Shown here: positions 1 through 13,578 of the stretch, piece by piece | Position numbering within the stretch: position 1 is the first letter of the stretch | Layout: every line of letters starts with the position of its first letter | Source: Nymphaea colorata | Taxonomy: Eukaryota; Streptophyta; Magnoliopsida; Nymphaeales; Nymphaeaceae | DNA: 64,000 nucleotides | Assembly (NCBI RefSeq): GCF_008831285.2 | Contig: NC_045149.1 | Span: forward strand, 17,747,035-17,811,034 | Direction of reading: 5' to 3' | Translations under genes and position numbers: made by a program | Notes under the pieces: generated by a model | What the model was told of the DNA's origin: nothing | The model's input: the letters and a program-made list of their open reading frames with translations, nothing else | The model's database searches: none

Positions 1-294
1 TTTCAGGGGAAGTCATCTATTTCCGTAAGTGGTTGCTGAATTTTGCATACCCACATTAAGAAATCATTCTATCGTTTCCGCATTTACATGTTTTGCTAGC
101 TTTTCATTTGAACAGCAAAATCTGATTTGAGATCTATCATCTTGAGACACCCTTGTGTGCATAACTGTTCAATAAATAGAAAATCAGACTGTTACTGGTT
201 GACATTATCGACTGTTTCATCTTTAGTTATCTGTTCATTCAGATGACATTCAAATGCCACGTTTTATATATGAAGTTGCATTTTATTGTTTCAG

Positions 295-1951
<1,657 letters not shown>

Positions 1952-2204
1952 ATACGATCAGAACATGTCAAGTTGGGCCAGTCTTGGTGCTTGCCTCGTA
2001 TTGACATAGCTGGAGTCTGCTGCACTTTGAATTAATCTAATCATGTTGAAACTGTCATTGCTTCAGTCGATAACAAGTTTATTACGACTGCGAGACCCTA
2101 CCCTTTTTCATTCTGCTAATGCAATAATTTTGTGGTATTCACAAGGCACAGATAAGTTTTGCAGGCCTGTCAACTGCCGGTGTCTTCTTATCAGGCTTGC
2201 ACCA

Positions 2205-2210
2205 AATAAA
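2205..2210 (+). promoter_or_regulatory. Probable poly(A) signal of ADH
   Basis: AATAAA lies 254 bp after the ADH stop codon, in ordinary AT-rich 3'-UTR sequence. Function is inferred from motif and position only. Confidence 0.4.
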
Positions 2211-3094
2211 AGATTAGAATTACTTTAGAATCGTATAGCTTGCCAAGAGTTTTAGTTTTTTTCAAATAATTCACTGTCCAGGGTATTACATTCTCTGCTT
2301 GAATGATCTTTGACTATGTGATATTTATCCAGAATGAAGAATTTTCTCTTCTCCTCTTCTTCGTTTCTCTTCTCCTCTTCTTCTTCTTTTCTTTTTTATC
2401 TTCCATGAAGAATACGGCCTCAGTCATTGCAGGCATCCTTAGACACCATTAGTTTAGAGCGTCCTACAATTGAAGGAGCATTCAACAGCTTGTGCTAAAT
2501 GGCAGGTCACCTCTCTCTTTTCGCTTCACTTCCAAGCTGTAGAATATACCGCCTGGGATTCGAATTATTCCCTTTATACGACAGAGAGATACCCTGTTAA
2601 TCCAGCCATGGGATATCGGATCCGCAGAATCTTAAGACACTCTATGGGCTTCAGCTTGTAAGAAAGGGTATAAACCAATATTGTCAATATTGGCTCGTCG
2701 GTGCATGTCAGGCGAATGGTCAGATGCCATGCTGGTTGATTCAGCCCATAGCAGGGACTTTTTCAGTAAGAGGACAATAAATAAATATCTGTCATTTTTA
2801 AAAGCTAAAAGGCACTTCGCAATTACTGATTCAGGCCCAAATGCATCCGGCGACATGATCGAAAGTACTTTATCGTTTAGAGGAGCATGGCTTCTGATAC
2901 CCATATTTGCAGCAGTGGTGTAAATAACGTCTTTCTTCTACATGTTGAATTGTACAACTCTAGAAAGTCCACAAATCCCTTTTGAAAGTAAGGTCACTGA
3001 TTGCCCCTTATTAAAATCTCAAGAAATAACAAGCACAAAACAATGTCACTTTAACATCAAGAAAGCACTTCCGATAAATTGGGACCCACTAAGT

Positions 3095-3130
<36 letters not shown>

Positions 3131-3307
3131 GGTTATAACAACGAAGAAAGAAACATAATGATGTGTATTGCAGATGCAATGGCCTTTCTTAGACTATTAA
3201 AATGTAATGCATCTTACACCATCTTTTTCAATGTCACGGAAGGGAAAACTGTTAATTGATGGGGAACAGATAAACTTCATATATCGGGATATGTTGCACC
3301 TCCCCGG
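2211..3307. other. Convergent spacer between ADH and ITPase, no gene seen
   Basis: This is the space between two converging 3' ends. Short ORFs occur but none shows recognisable motifs or splice structure. It contains pyrimidine-rich TTCTTCTC runs around 2340-2400 and one GA microsatellite. Confidence 0.6.
3097..3128. repeat. (GA)n microsatellite
   Basis: Uninterrupted AG dinucleotides over about 32 bp, in the spacer downstream of the ITPase stop. Confidence 0.9.
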
Positions 3308-6056
3308 TCAATCTGTCTGGAACACATAATTGGCAGTGGCAAAATGAGATTTCACTAATTCAAGTGCCTTGGAGCGGTGTGAGATCCTATTTTTTTCTTC
3401 CTTCAACATCTCTGCATATCTGAAAAGCACAATTACTCGTAAGAAATAAACGTGGAACATTTTAGCTGAACATGCCATCAAATCTCCTTGAAGAGAAAAA
3501 CACAACCACCAACCCATCTATCCGCAACGCCTCAACAATCAGTACTAGTTTCTTTTGTCAAAATGAAAATAATAGACAGATATTCATTAACCAGAAAATT
3601 GAAAATGAACAAGCAGACTAAGTAGAGATGAAGTGGAAAAGAGGGCAGCTTTATGTGCGTTGAAGGTCTTGGCAGATTACTTGGATTGAACACTTACGTC
3701 TGCTCAAAGCCATCAGGTTGGAAGATGGGATCCCAACCGAAATCTGGTGGACCCCTTGGAGGCACGATTTTCCCCTGGACAAGAGTAAGGCACATATTAC
3801 AACATTACACAGGAAAAACCACCAAACTTAAAAGATAAAAAACCCAGTACCTCAGTCTTTCCAATAAAAGTAAGTGGTTCAGAATTTGGGCCAAGTGCAA
3901 CAGAAAATGCACATAGTGCATAAGCTGATTTATCATCATAAGCTTTCAAAAGATTGTTCAGACCTGTCAAGATGGAGGCATCGCAAGAGAAAGATGAGAT
4001 GATAGAAGAATGCTGCATATGCACACAGATCATGTAAGATTTCATACCTTCATGCCCAATCTTTTGCAGGAACCATTTGCTTTAATTCCAAGTTTAAGCA
4101 GTTGAATGAGGAACAGTACCAAAATCAGGAAAAGGAAAGGTTAAATGCAAAATATTTGAAGACTAAGAAACAACACCAATGAACAAAATATTAGGAATGG
4201 CTGTCACTACAGAAAGACTATCATAAAATCCACGTGCTGGATAAACGTCCAAGTTGCAGGCTTGAAGAAAAAATAGACTAACTTCCCCCAAAAGGACAAG
4301 GTGCATCACTTACATATATGGCCCAGGGAGGCCACCTAGTGCATTGAAACAGAGGCAGGTGTCTTCAACAAGTACAGGCCCCTTTACCTTGAAAGAAAAG
4401 GAACAGAAGTTCAGAAAATATATTAACCATGAAATACCTTCAGCCCATGTTACTCAAAATTGATGTGAATGTATGCCCATCCCCACGAATGTACTCCAAT
4501 GGAATGACTTCAAATTCAAGTAAAGCATGCAATATGAAACGGGTGGTATTTCCTACTTTGACAAATTCAATTTGTACTTCTTCAAACTGCATTAACCATC
4601 ATTAACCATTCAAATCAAATGAACAATTATCAAGATGTCTTGATACCAAATGCAAAAAGGCTTCAATAAAATGAAAGTAACCTTTTATAAACTTAAATCC
4701 TGAACTTACAAAAACTTCCCTTTAAAAAATCCCATAAAAAAATCAACGTCAAAGTCACTCTTATGCCATCTCTTACATATAAGCATGTTCAATTGTTGAT
4801 GCACCAACCAAGTTAATTCTAATCTGTTCAGGAAACACCCTTTGAACAGAGACTGACTCGAGAGCAGAAGCTTTACGATTTCCTACAAAACCAAATCATA
4901 TCAGAGAACGGAAGCTGACTAGGTTCCAACAGGAAAGTATGCTGGGAGGCAGGCTCAGAAGCTGACTAGGTTACACACTTGGAACTGTATGTACCATGAA
5001 TCATTTGAATTGAACATCATGGTCATATATGAAATTTTACAGGAAAAACCAAGACCCTTAATCCACACAAAAAGCACAACACAGATAACCTTGCAAAATG
5101 AACTGGTGGGTGTATAAGCCAGCGCAACTTATGTTCTGGTAAATCCACCTACATCAGCCACAAAATCTGAAGTTTACTTTCTTTCGACCTTTTGAGTGGG
5201 TAAAATGGCTATTATGCATGTCACCTATTGTGAAGTAAATTATGTAAAACAATAAGCAATAGCACTACATTGAAAAGCCAGAAGAAAATGCAGACCTCGT
5301 TTGCTGCTAAACGAGCCTTTTCCTTGGAGATTTCTTCAGGCTCTCCTTGCAACTCAGGTACTGCAAAACAAAACATAAAAAGAAAAAGAATAAGGCCTTT
5401 GTCTATTCAACAAGAGAAGATAAAATGAATTTGTTATGATTTATCTACTGCAGCTAGATATTGCATCAAAATGGTCAGTTTAATTATAATACTGAGCTCT
5501 CAAAAGCTAAGAGCCTAAGACTCAACCTAGATTTCGACATGTAGTTCATCTTAGAAGAAGGAAGCTAACTCGTGCAGCTTTAAAGGACAGAAAAGGAAGG
5601 CAATGGATAAACAATCAGGAGGACAAGAATGCTGACCTTGCAAATGTAAACTAAGAAAAGTAAGAAAAGATGCTGCTACGAAAAACAAAGAAGGCCTCAA
5701 AAACATAGGTGAAGACTTCCAGAATGTTGAGTATTTCTCACGGAGAGAAGATAATCAGCCACCATCTAGTTTCCCATTTTTTTCCATTAATATACTTGGG
5801 AAGCATGACTTGAATAGCAGCAGAGATTCATGTCGTATTTGAATAATGTAGGAGAAGGTAGATCCATATAATTGCAAGCATGAGCGAGACAATTTACATC
5901 TGAAAAGAAAAATTAATAAAGGCATTGATGATTACAGTCTAGCTTCAAGGATTGGAAAGGGACAGAGTGACCCAAAATGGCTTTGACCTCCTCCAACTTC
6001 TTTGCATTACCAGTGACAAATGTGACGGGCTTGGACAACACCAAAGGTGATACCAT
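3308..6056 (-). CDS. Inosine triphosphate pyrophosphatase (ITPase/HAM1 family)
   Basis: House-cleaning enzyme that hydrolyses ITP, dITP and XTP to the monophosphate and pyrophosphate, keeping deaminated purines out of nucleic acids. Seven minus-strand exons: 5936-6056, 5296-5360, 4314-4387, 4048-4079, 3851-3963, 3698-3774 and 3308-3419. All junctions are GT-AG and the phases close to 197 residues, close to the family norm of about 200. Exon 1 begins [10 protein letters not shown] and holds [13 protein letters not shown], the nucleotide-binding strand. Exon 3 has [11 protein letters not shown], exon 5 [11 protein letters not shown], exon 6 [18 protein letters not shown], and exon 7 [14 protein letters not shown] and the end YVFQTD. 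The start is the ATG just before the first conserved strand. An acceptor-like CAG about 20 bp further upstream suggests a 5'-UTR intron reaching the GC-rich block near 7.1-7.2 kb (inferred). No transit peptide is evident. Confidence 0.93.
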
Positions 6057-6303
6057 CGTCCTTTACTTGCTGTTTTGGTTTCTGCTGCCAAAAAAAGGGG
6101 GGTCAAAATGCAGCAAATGCAAAATGCAAGTTGTGGTTCTCTTACATACACAAGCATATATCGATTGCAGGTTTCAGAGATTATAACTCAAAGTTGCAGC
6201 GAAAGATGATTGAGAAGTTCCACTCCTGGTGGCTCACGGAGAATAGCCTGGTTCCAAAATCCCTAATCCACACCAAAAGCAGGTAAAAACTTTCCAGTGG
6301 AGA

Positions 6304-6307
<4 letters not shown>

Positions 6308-6371
<64 letters not shown>
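6308..6371. repeat. (TA)n microsatellite
   Basis: About 32 uninterrupted TA units, in the probable 5'-UTR intron or promoter region of the ITPase gene. ORFs reading IYIYIY across it are artefacts. Confidence 0.95.
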
Positions 6372-6372
<1 letters not shown>

Positions 6373-7275
6373 CCGTCTCTTGCTCCTTGTCTCTCTCGTT
6401 CACTTCTGTATTTTGTGAAGTTTCCATCCTCAGAGGTGATTCTGAAGTAAGAAACTTTGTTTGTGCTACATCATTTTCTTTCCACATACTCAATCGACCA
6501 AAGAAACTCTATAACAAAGGACCTCAGTGCAAGACCACAACCATTAGTCTATTGCATCAAGATTGCCCAAACTCATTTTATTCAAGAGCAAGTTAGAGCA
6601 CGACAGTGACGATTTAAACAAAATATTTGCCAAGCATTAATTCTGGCTCTGCTACTAGATCTACGTGAATAGATGCTTTCAAGTTTTAACTACAAGAAGA
6701 AATTGTTCTACGACTACATGTTCTGATGTTATAAAAAAAAAACACGAAATTGATCTCAACAGTCAGAAGCAGTACAATAAATTGGTTTTCCACAAGACTA
6801 TCAAGCGAAACATTGCCAGTCCGAACAGAGACACGACAAACTCGCAAGCAAGAAGAAAGAGAAAAAGGAAATGTAGTGAGCAAGGGAAAGGAAGACTGAA
6901 CTGGATGTTCTAATGAATGGTGGAATGCCAACAGAAGACCGGTGCTAAAGGTGGTCGTTCTCTTTCTGCATTAGCAGTAAGAAAACCACATAACCAATCA
7001 ATTCTTGGCAGATTTCAACTGGACGCGAGAGAGAGAAAGAGAGACAGATTATACCCTTGATTATTATGATCTCTAGGCACTCCAACCCACCAACCAAACC
7101 AAAAGCGCGTCGACCGCGCTTTCGCGGGCAGAGAAGCTCCGCTCTTTGTTCAGAGAGAGGAGGAGAGGACAGGGGGCGGAGAAAGCACGGTCCCACTCGT
7201 AAAAATCGATTAACGAGTCGGCCTGCTTGGACGAACGGGGAGGGAGGGAAAAAAATGAAAAGAAATCTTTCCTTC

Positions 7276-7494
7276 CGTGTTTAGATACAAGGAAAAAAAA
7301 AGAAAAGAGATGAAAAGGTATTGAGTTTTTAATATAATTTTAATCCTTTCGAAAATGAAAAAATTGAAAGTAAAAAGAATGAAAAAAAATTGAAAGTAAA
7401 AAGAAAAATGGATGATCTTTTCTTTTTTCTTTTTTTTCCTTTTTTTTTTCTTTCTATCCATTTCTTTCCCTCTTTTTCCCTTCATCCAAACGTA
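7276..7494. mobile_element. MITE-like element with purine/pyrimidine-rich arms
   Basis: The left end reads GTGTTTAGATACAAGG and the right end, reverse complemented, ACGTTTGGATGAAGG, giving imperfect terminal inverted repeats. The purine-rich left half is complementary in character to the pyrimidine-rich right half, so the unit could fold into a long hairpin. No clear target-site duplication was found, so the borders are approximate. Confidence 0.4.
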
Positions 7495-7850
7495 ACATAG
7501 CATAAGAGAGAACTCGATTCTTCATATTTTCTTGTTGGGTGGCCGTGAGGGACTCGGATCTAATTTAGAATTTAAACAAGAAACAGTCTGCAACTCAAAA
7601 TGTAGGAATGTTTTTTATAGTTTTCTTATAAGCTTGATGCGGTACTATTGAAAATGTTCCGAAACTTAAGAATTCTGTTTAAAATTTTCCACTAAACTAA
7701 AGGATGCTTTCTAAGTATTTACTTGGAAAAAAGTACACCATGATATGTAAAATTGCATATTTTATGCTTCACTACTGTGCATCCTTGTCATTGATTCTTT
7801 TTGGTAAATAAGTTTTTATTTCTAATAAAGATGGAAAGCTTGTCTCCCAA

Positions 7851-8254
7851 TAGGGCTACACACGAGCCCACTCCAGCCCGAGCTTGACCAACTGGGCTAA
7901 AAAAAACTCAAGCTCGAGCTCGGCTAGCACTTTATAGCAAGCTCGAGGTCAACTCGACTAAACAAAATTGAGCTTCAACTTTACTCGTTTAACCCATTTA
8001 ACTCAATTAAGTGTTGACTCGTGTAAACATTAACTTGTTTAACTTGTGTAAGCCTTGTGAAAATTTGTTTTTGCTCTAAAAGTTAAAACCAGTGATCATG
8101 TGAATCGGTTTTGGCAATATTATATAAAGATGAGTCGAGTCAAGTTCTTAAAACTCGAAGTCGATTTATTTATAGTTTTGAGTATCTTTATAAGCTCGAA
8201 CTCGGCTCGCTTATAAAAGAGTGAGTACCAGACGAGACTCATTGTGCAGCCACA
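7851..8254. mobile_element. Non-autonomous element of a CTCGAGCTCG-rich repeat family
   Basis: The ends GGCTACACACGAGCC and, in reverse complement, GGCTGCACAATGAGTC form imperfect inverted repeats. The interior is full of CTCGAGCTCGG-like segments. Related sequence occurs at 53754-54137 and about 58575-58732, so this is a dispersed family. It has no coding capacity. Confidence 0.5.
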
Positions 8255-9085
8255 AAACCTCCCGTGTTGTGTGCCCAAACATAGAATATCAGCTTCGACT
8301 ATGAAAGAACAAACGCGACTTCGAAAGAAACGGTGTTTAGTTTACAACGAGCAAATACTTCGTACAACATAGAGCATCCATTCTTATGAGTTCTAAATTT
8401 ACTCTAAAAATGACAATCTTCCAGAATGATCCAGCTTTTTGACCGTTAACATTTAGATCTTTGATGTTAATTTTGACCGTTGGTTGCCTTACTACTATCC
8501 CCTTTCTGACCTTGTTGAAACTTGAAATGGATTGCTTCCCTCAATCATGGTTAAATTTTTTTGAAATTTTTGTGAGGAAATATTATCTTAGTTTTGCTTA
8601 AATTTAGCAGGACAAAGTTGCTTTCAATGGTTGCAATTATAATGAGAGAAAATTGAGGGGTCCTAATTAATATTGCAAGAGGGAAATAGCTATATTTTAC
8701 TTTGAGTTAGAACTGGATTCAGAACCATAAAAATGGCAAAACAACTCTTTTGCAACCCCAGCCAAAACCGTTAATGAAAAAAATTGTGTATTTTCAATAA
8801 AGAAGAAAAAAAAAACTTAGAAGAAATTGCAAAAGTCTGATCAAACTGCAAGCCTGTTTGGTTTGGTGGAAGAGGAAGCTCCAATTAAAACCAAATTATA
8901 TTTTCAAAAGACAGAAATACCGTTCAAAAGAAGGCAATGAATCTTGATTAAAAACTCATTTGCTTTTTTCTTCTCAAAATACAACTTGGTTTCTTTTTTC
9001 TTTTCTTTTTTTTAATCTTTACCATCTAATTCTCTTAAAATTGATGGACAGACAATTCCTATCTAATATAGCATATAAGGGTCTA

Positions 9086-9118
9086 GTGTGTGTATATATA
9101 TATATATATACACACACA
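9086..9118. repeat. Palindromic (TG)n(TA)n(CA)n microsatellite
   Basis: TGTGTGTA runs into TA repeats and out through TACACACA, giving a near-perfect 32-33 bp palindrome that could extrude as a cruciform. Confidence 0.85.
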
Positions 9119-9383
9119 ATTTGATTCCTTTGAATTCCATTTTCGAAGTTGCAATCAGCTATGGATTCTAATAAAATGAAAAGATGAAAATTAAGTTGTA
9201 AATACAAAAGTCAAGTTCTTTTCTCTAAAATCTTAAATACCGTTCTATAAGCAAAAGGAAAAAAGAGAAAGAGAATCAAATAAGTTTATTTAAATGAAAA
9301 CCCATAGTTTCCTTTGAGGGCCTTTCAGACTCTTCGTAAAATAGTTTGATCTTTACAACCTTTAATCTCCATGAAATAAAACT

Positions 9384-9386
<3 letters not shown>

Positions 9387-9446
<60 letters not shown>
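9387..9446. repeat. (TA)n microsatellite
   Basis: Thirty uninterrupted TA units in intergenic DNA. Confidence 0.95.
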
Positions 9447-9449
<3 letters not shown>

Positions 9450-12245
9450 AACCAGTCAAACTTGAATGTCATTGCTATTCAACCTTTCATAGATAATAGA
9501 TATCATGGCTGACGTATTTAAATGCATGTTGAAGTGCTGAGCTTTACTTTGAAACTAAGATATTATTAAAAATAATGGTCAAAACGGTGGAACTGTATTA
9601 AATTATGTGCTTTCCTCGTATCTTCCAGCGTATTTTCCCCTTTTAAAGTTAAAAAAAAAATTAAGAGAAATATAAGATTCACAAATTGGAAAAAGGAACC
9701 ATTTTTAAATTTTAATATCACGTCGAAAACTGGCTTTTACACAGATTAACTAGATTTGTCCTACATTTTCCAGGAATTGCTACATATTCTTGAAGCATAT
9801 TTTCAAGAAAAGAGCTCCCCATATGCATGTAGAATCTCTACCAACTTAAAAGTAAAGAATTCAGTACGCCATTTATAAACTTTACTAACATAATTGAAAT
9901 GAATATATTAATCTCAATTATCTGCCTATGAAAAACATGAAAGAAATGATAGACCTAAGTTAAGTATACAAAAAAAAAAAGCACATTCCATGTTAAAACA
10001 TTATGGTTGGGGCGAGTTATGCATTAAATAACTTATTCGAGCTCATGAATACGTTTGTTTCATCATAAACAATTCAACTTGACTTGACTCACTTGATCGA
10101 AGTAGCCACTAAGCAATATATATTGCTCTTATATTTAATCAATACAAAGTGAATGGATGATGATCTTTTTTTCTCTTTCTTAGGTGAAATCATAAAGTTG
10201 AGAAGGAAACCCGGTTGATGCGTGTTTGTTTACTGCGGATCTGAAGTCCGACCCTCAGAAATATTCGCATCTAATGATTTTCCTATGCTATTGAAATCCA
10301 CTGTTTGTTAAAGAGTCCACTTCATGGGGCATGGATTTCAAATCCCTTGGATGCCTTCAAAAGCTCATTTTATGGCATGGAAAAATTATGACGCAAATTT
10401 TTCATGGGCACCGCCGTTAATATGTCAAAACAAAAAAAGTCAATGGCCTCTGAAAGTTTTCTGTTATTAAATTGAAAAGTTGGTGAAGTTTTTTGGGAAA
10501 AAAAAAAGTTCACCAAGTCTGAAGCAAAGTTTATGAGTGGTACGAGCAACTTCACCCATTCAGTTTTAATTTTTAAATTGTGATTTTGACCTTGAAATAG
10601 AGAATTTCTTTCTGGGCAAGTTATCTCCATCCTAATGGCAGTTTCAGTAAAATTCAAAGTTTGAAAATTTTCATCTAGCCATTTATTTATCACAATATGT
10701 TCGTTAATTGATTATTTCACAAAAAATTACGAAGCTTTTTCTAGTTTTTGTTTGTTTTTTCAAACTATTTTCACTTTCAAATAATACATTTTCTGCAAGA
10801 TTGTGGAAAAGGGGGGAAATTAGATGAGGTGCACCGACAACCGCTCACCGACAAGCTGCAACGGTATGACCCAAATTCTTTGAACTTTTGTGTCACTAAA
10901 TTCTTTTCTCTCCACATCTTATTTCCACTCTCTTAACTTTTGTCACTATTACTCATCCCTAATTTATGCCAGAGTGGGAAAAGAAAGCACAAGATCTCAA
11001 TTTGTTCTTCAATATCAAATAGAATATTGAAGAGTTACTGGTGATGATCATTTGTTTATTCTGTCCTTTTGAAGCTAAAAAATGTCTACCCATTAGATTA
11101 GATTAAGCTTTCCTTTCATGTCTAATTTTTCTTTTCTTAGTAGGCAAGTTGGTGTTAAGTTGACCTCTACCAAATTATGCCAGTAGAAATCCACTCAAAC
11201 ATTATTGGCCTTGAAAACTCGAAATTTAATTGTCTGGCTAAGTGGATTAAGAGTTTGCTAGCTAAATTAAAGGGTGTGTGATTACTGAAGAACTTTGTAA
11301 CAAATCCGCCTACTTTCACATGCGCTGGGCTCATAGTTCAGCAGGATAAAAACTCGCTCCTTAGCAGTTTCAATTTTTGTTATAAAAAGAATAGAAATCG
11401 AGATAACTAATTGTTTAATCAACCCATTTATAAACTTTTAAAGATGTTCAAGAATTTTCAGTATGAGATGAAACTTTCTCATAATAAGGTGTTATTAAAT
11501 TGAAACATTTCTCAAATTTATGGCCTTAACAAACTGTTGATTTAATAAGCATGAATTTAACTCTCTCGTTTTGGTTCAAATTCACGGACATCAAGTTAGA
11601 GAAGCAAGAATCTCATTCGAGGTTTGCAAACATAAGTACAAATTCGTGCATTTTTCATCAAAATCTACATGTCTTTGCTGAAAGACAAAATAATCGAAAT
11701 CTTAGAATTTAAGATCATAAAATACATAATCAAGGAAGATTCTAGATCCGAGACAATCAAAAGGGCTCGCTCTCTAGATACTTTTTGATAGTATTTATGA
11801 GCTGCCTGAAGACCCTAATTTAAAGCCAAAGCTTTGAAATTGAAAAAGCAGCACTATAAAAGGTGTTTATGAAACGTGTAGGCCATATTGTGCCTGCATA
11901 TTATAGCAATTACACTTCTTTTCAATTCTATAGTTTTTATCATTTATGTTGTTGGGAAAACGAGCCCTGAAAAAATGCAAAAGCTTTCAAAATGTAATTA
12001 AAAGCACTTGTGCAGTCATAAATAAATCAGCAGGCCAATAATAATAACACTAGAGTTGTTTTTTTCTTTCAATAATTTGACAAATTGTCTGCAAAAATTA
12101 ATCTTCAATTAGAATTGAAGACCCACATGAGGTAAGGATGGTGACCGTTTGCATGGTAAAAATCTGAAGGGTAGTAAATACCATAAAGAGAGACATCCAC
12201 CTCTGGTGTTCGGGCATCGCTGTCTCTGAACTTCTGGCTGCCTAG

Positions 12246-12274
12246 TCTTCTTCTTCTTCTTCTTCTTCTTCTTC
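12246..12274. repeat. (CTT)n microsatellite in F-box leader
   Basis: About nine CTT/TTC units roughly 120 bp upstream of the F-box start codon, probably in the transcribed 5' leader. Confidence 0.8.
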
Positions 12275-12307
12275 ACAATACCAAAGAAAAAGAAAAAGGG
12301 TAGGCGA

Positions 12308-12394
12308 ATGGTCCAAGCGTCGCTCCGTCAGGGCCGTTCTGACACCACCATTTATGTGAATTGCCTCTCTCTCCTCCGACCCACCTGCGGATGA
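12308..12394 (+). promoter_or_regulatory. Upstream ORF ending on the F-box start codon (ATGA overlap)
   Basis: ATG at 12308 opens 28 codons and stops at TGA 12392-12394, overlapping the F-box start ATG (12391-12393) by ATGA. A start-stop mini-uORF (ATGTGA, 12354-12359) lies inside it in another frame. If the transcript includes this leader, ribosomes must leak past or reinitiate to make the F-box protein. The arrangement is read directly; a regulatory role is inferred. Confidence 0.5.
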
Positions 12395-13578
12395 AGATGG
12401 GTTTCCGCCTAGAAGAAGAGCACGATTCCAAATCACATTCTTCCGATTGGAGTTGTCTGGACAACGATCTGACGGAGCTCATCCTCTCCTACCTTCCTCT
12501 CCGTTCCATCGTCCGAGCTCGCCTGGTCTGCAAGCAATGGAACTCCCTCATCGCTCAGGAGTCATTTGCTTCTCGCGTTTCTAGGAAGAAGAAGCCGTGG
12601 TTCTTCCTCTTTGGGCAGAACAACGTGTTCTTGAAGAACAACCAGGCGTTCGGGTTCGACCCCGAATCGAAGGAGTGGATTCGCCTCTCCAGCTCGCTGT
12701 TTCCTCGCCCCCTACGCCAGGAGGACTCCTTCATTGGCTCTAGCGGGTTTTTCTTCCTCACCACGGGCTCTACGCTCTCCCAGTTTCGCTACACCCCTCT
12801 TCTTTCCGATTCATGGCAGTTCACTCAGCCGCTCCGCTTCTCGAGGTCGAATCCGTTGGTGGGTGTCTTCGAAATTGGGGGTTCCCTCCGGTTTATCGTC
12901 GCCGGAGGGGCCCGGTTCATCGGGGGTTTGGTGGATATTGAGGAGAGGCTGGCGGTCGAGATCTACGATTGCCAATCAGACTCGTGGGTGCTTTGCCCAC
13001 CGCTCCCTGCCCATTTCCGACCGGGGAATTCTTCTCAGTGCCTGTGTTCTACTTTGCTCAATGGGAAATTCTTCGTTTTCGGAATCCATTCGGGGTTCGT
13101 TTCCGCTTTCGATCTCAATCAACACCTCTGGAGTGCTGTTCGGGTACTGAAGCCGCCTGGGGTGATTTTCTCCTTCTTGGTGTCTTGCCAGAACCAGCTT
13201 ATCCTTGCCGGTCTGTGCAACAATTCCGATGGGCCTTCGTTTAATCTGTGGCGGGTCGATGAGGGATCGATGGTGTTTACTGACCTTGCTGTCATGCCGA
13301 GGGATCTTTTGAGTTGCTTGATTGAGAGCGATGAGGATGAGAAATTTGCTAGCTTGAAGTGTGTGGGATTAGGGAATCTCATCTATGTCTTCAATGAGGA
13401 GCACCACCGAGTTTATCCGGCCTGCGCCTGCGAGATATCTCCGGACTTGGGATGCACGTGGTGGCGTGTGCCAGAGTTGCCCCCTCCGGTGAACAAATTC
13501 CACAAGGTGATCGGCTTTTGCTCGAAAGTGCCCTTAAATGGTATCTTGGGCCATGGCCCAAAGAGCTGGTTGTTGTGA
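12391..13578 (+). CDS. F-box/kelch-type protein, single exon
   Basis: A probable substrate-receptor subunit of an SCF ubiquitin ligase. The frame from ATG 12391 gives 395 residues. The F-box lies at about residues 22-56, with the core LTELILSYLPLRSIVRARLV followed by CKQWNSLI, the usual SKP1-binding helices. The remainder (about 60-380) is rich in beta-type segments with G/W spacing such as GFDPESKEWIRL, VEIYDCQSDSWVLCPPLP and SAFDLNQHLWSAV, consistent with a galactose-oxidase/kelch propeller. The tail WWRVPELPPPVNKFHKVIGF matches the plant F-box/kelch style. The frame is open to 12361 but lacks an ATG there. M3 at 12397 has the better start context (A at -3, G at +4), so either start is possible. 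The substrate is unknown. Confidence 0.85.
   Translation: MKMGFRLEEEHDSKSHSSDWSCLDNDLTELILSYLPLRSIVRARLVCKQWNSLIAQESFASRVSRKKKPWFFLFGQNNVFLKNNQAFGFDPESKEWIRLSSSLFPRPLRQEDSFIGSSGFFFLTTGSTLSQFRYTPLLSDSWQFTQPLRFSRSNPLVGVFEIGGSLRFIVAGGARFIGGLVDIEERLAVEIYDCQSDSWVLCPPLPAHFRPGNSSQCLCSTLLNGKFFVFGIHSGFVSAFDLNQHLWSAVRVLKPPGVIFSFLVSCQNQLILAGLCNNSDGPSFNLWRVDEGSMVFTDLAVMPRDLLSCLIESDEDEKFASLKCVGLGNLIYVFNEEHHRVYPACACEISPDLGCTWWRVPELPPPVNKFHKVIGFCSKVPLNGILGHGPKSWLL

Larger units (their letters stand above)
6057..12307. other. Repeat-rich spacer between ITPase and the F-box gene
   Basis: No coding gene recognised. A GC-rich block at about 7090-7210, containing GA-rich tracts, is the likely promoter or leader of the minus-strand ITPase. 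The rest is AT-rich and holds two MITE-like elements (about 7276-7494 and 7851-8254), a TG/TA/CA palindrome, long TA runs and scattered poly(A)/poly(T). Short ORFs here lack any motif. Confidence 0.6.

Noticed and set aside
1-24. Possible ADH exon at the left edge between TTTCAG and GTAAGT
   Set aside because: In phase 0 it does not encode the expected DVYFWEAK end of the previous ADH exon, so I treat it as intron.
6263-6596. ORFs containing (IY)n or (YI)n
   Set aside because: Translation of TA microsatellites; the same applies at 25961-26269, 49526-49729, 50577-50840 and 59695-59994.
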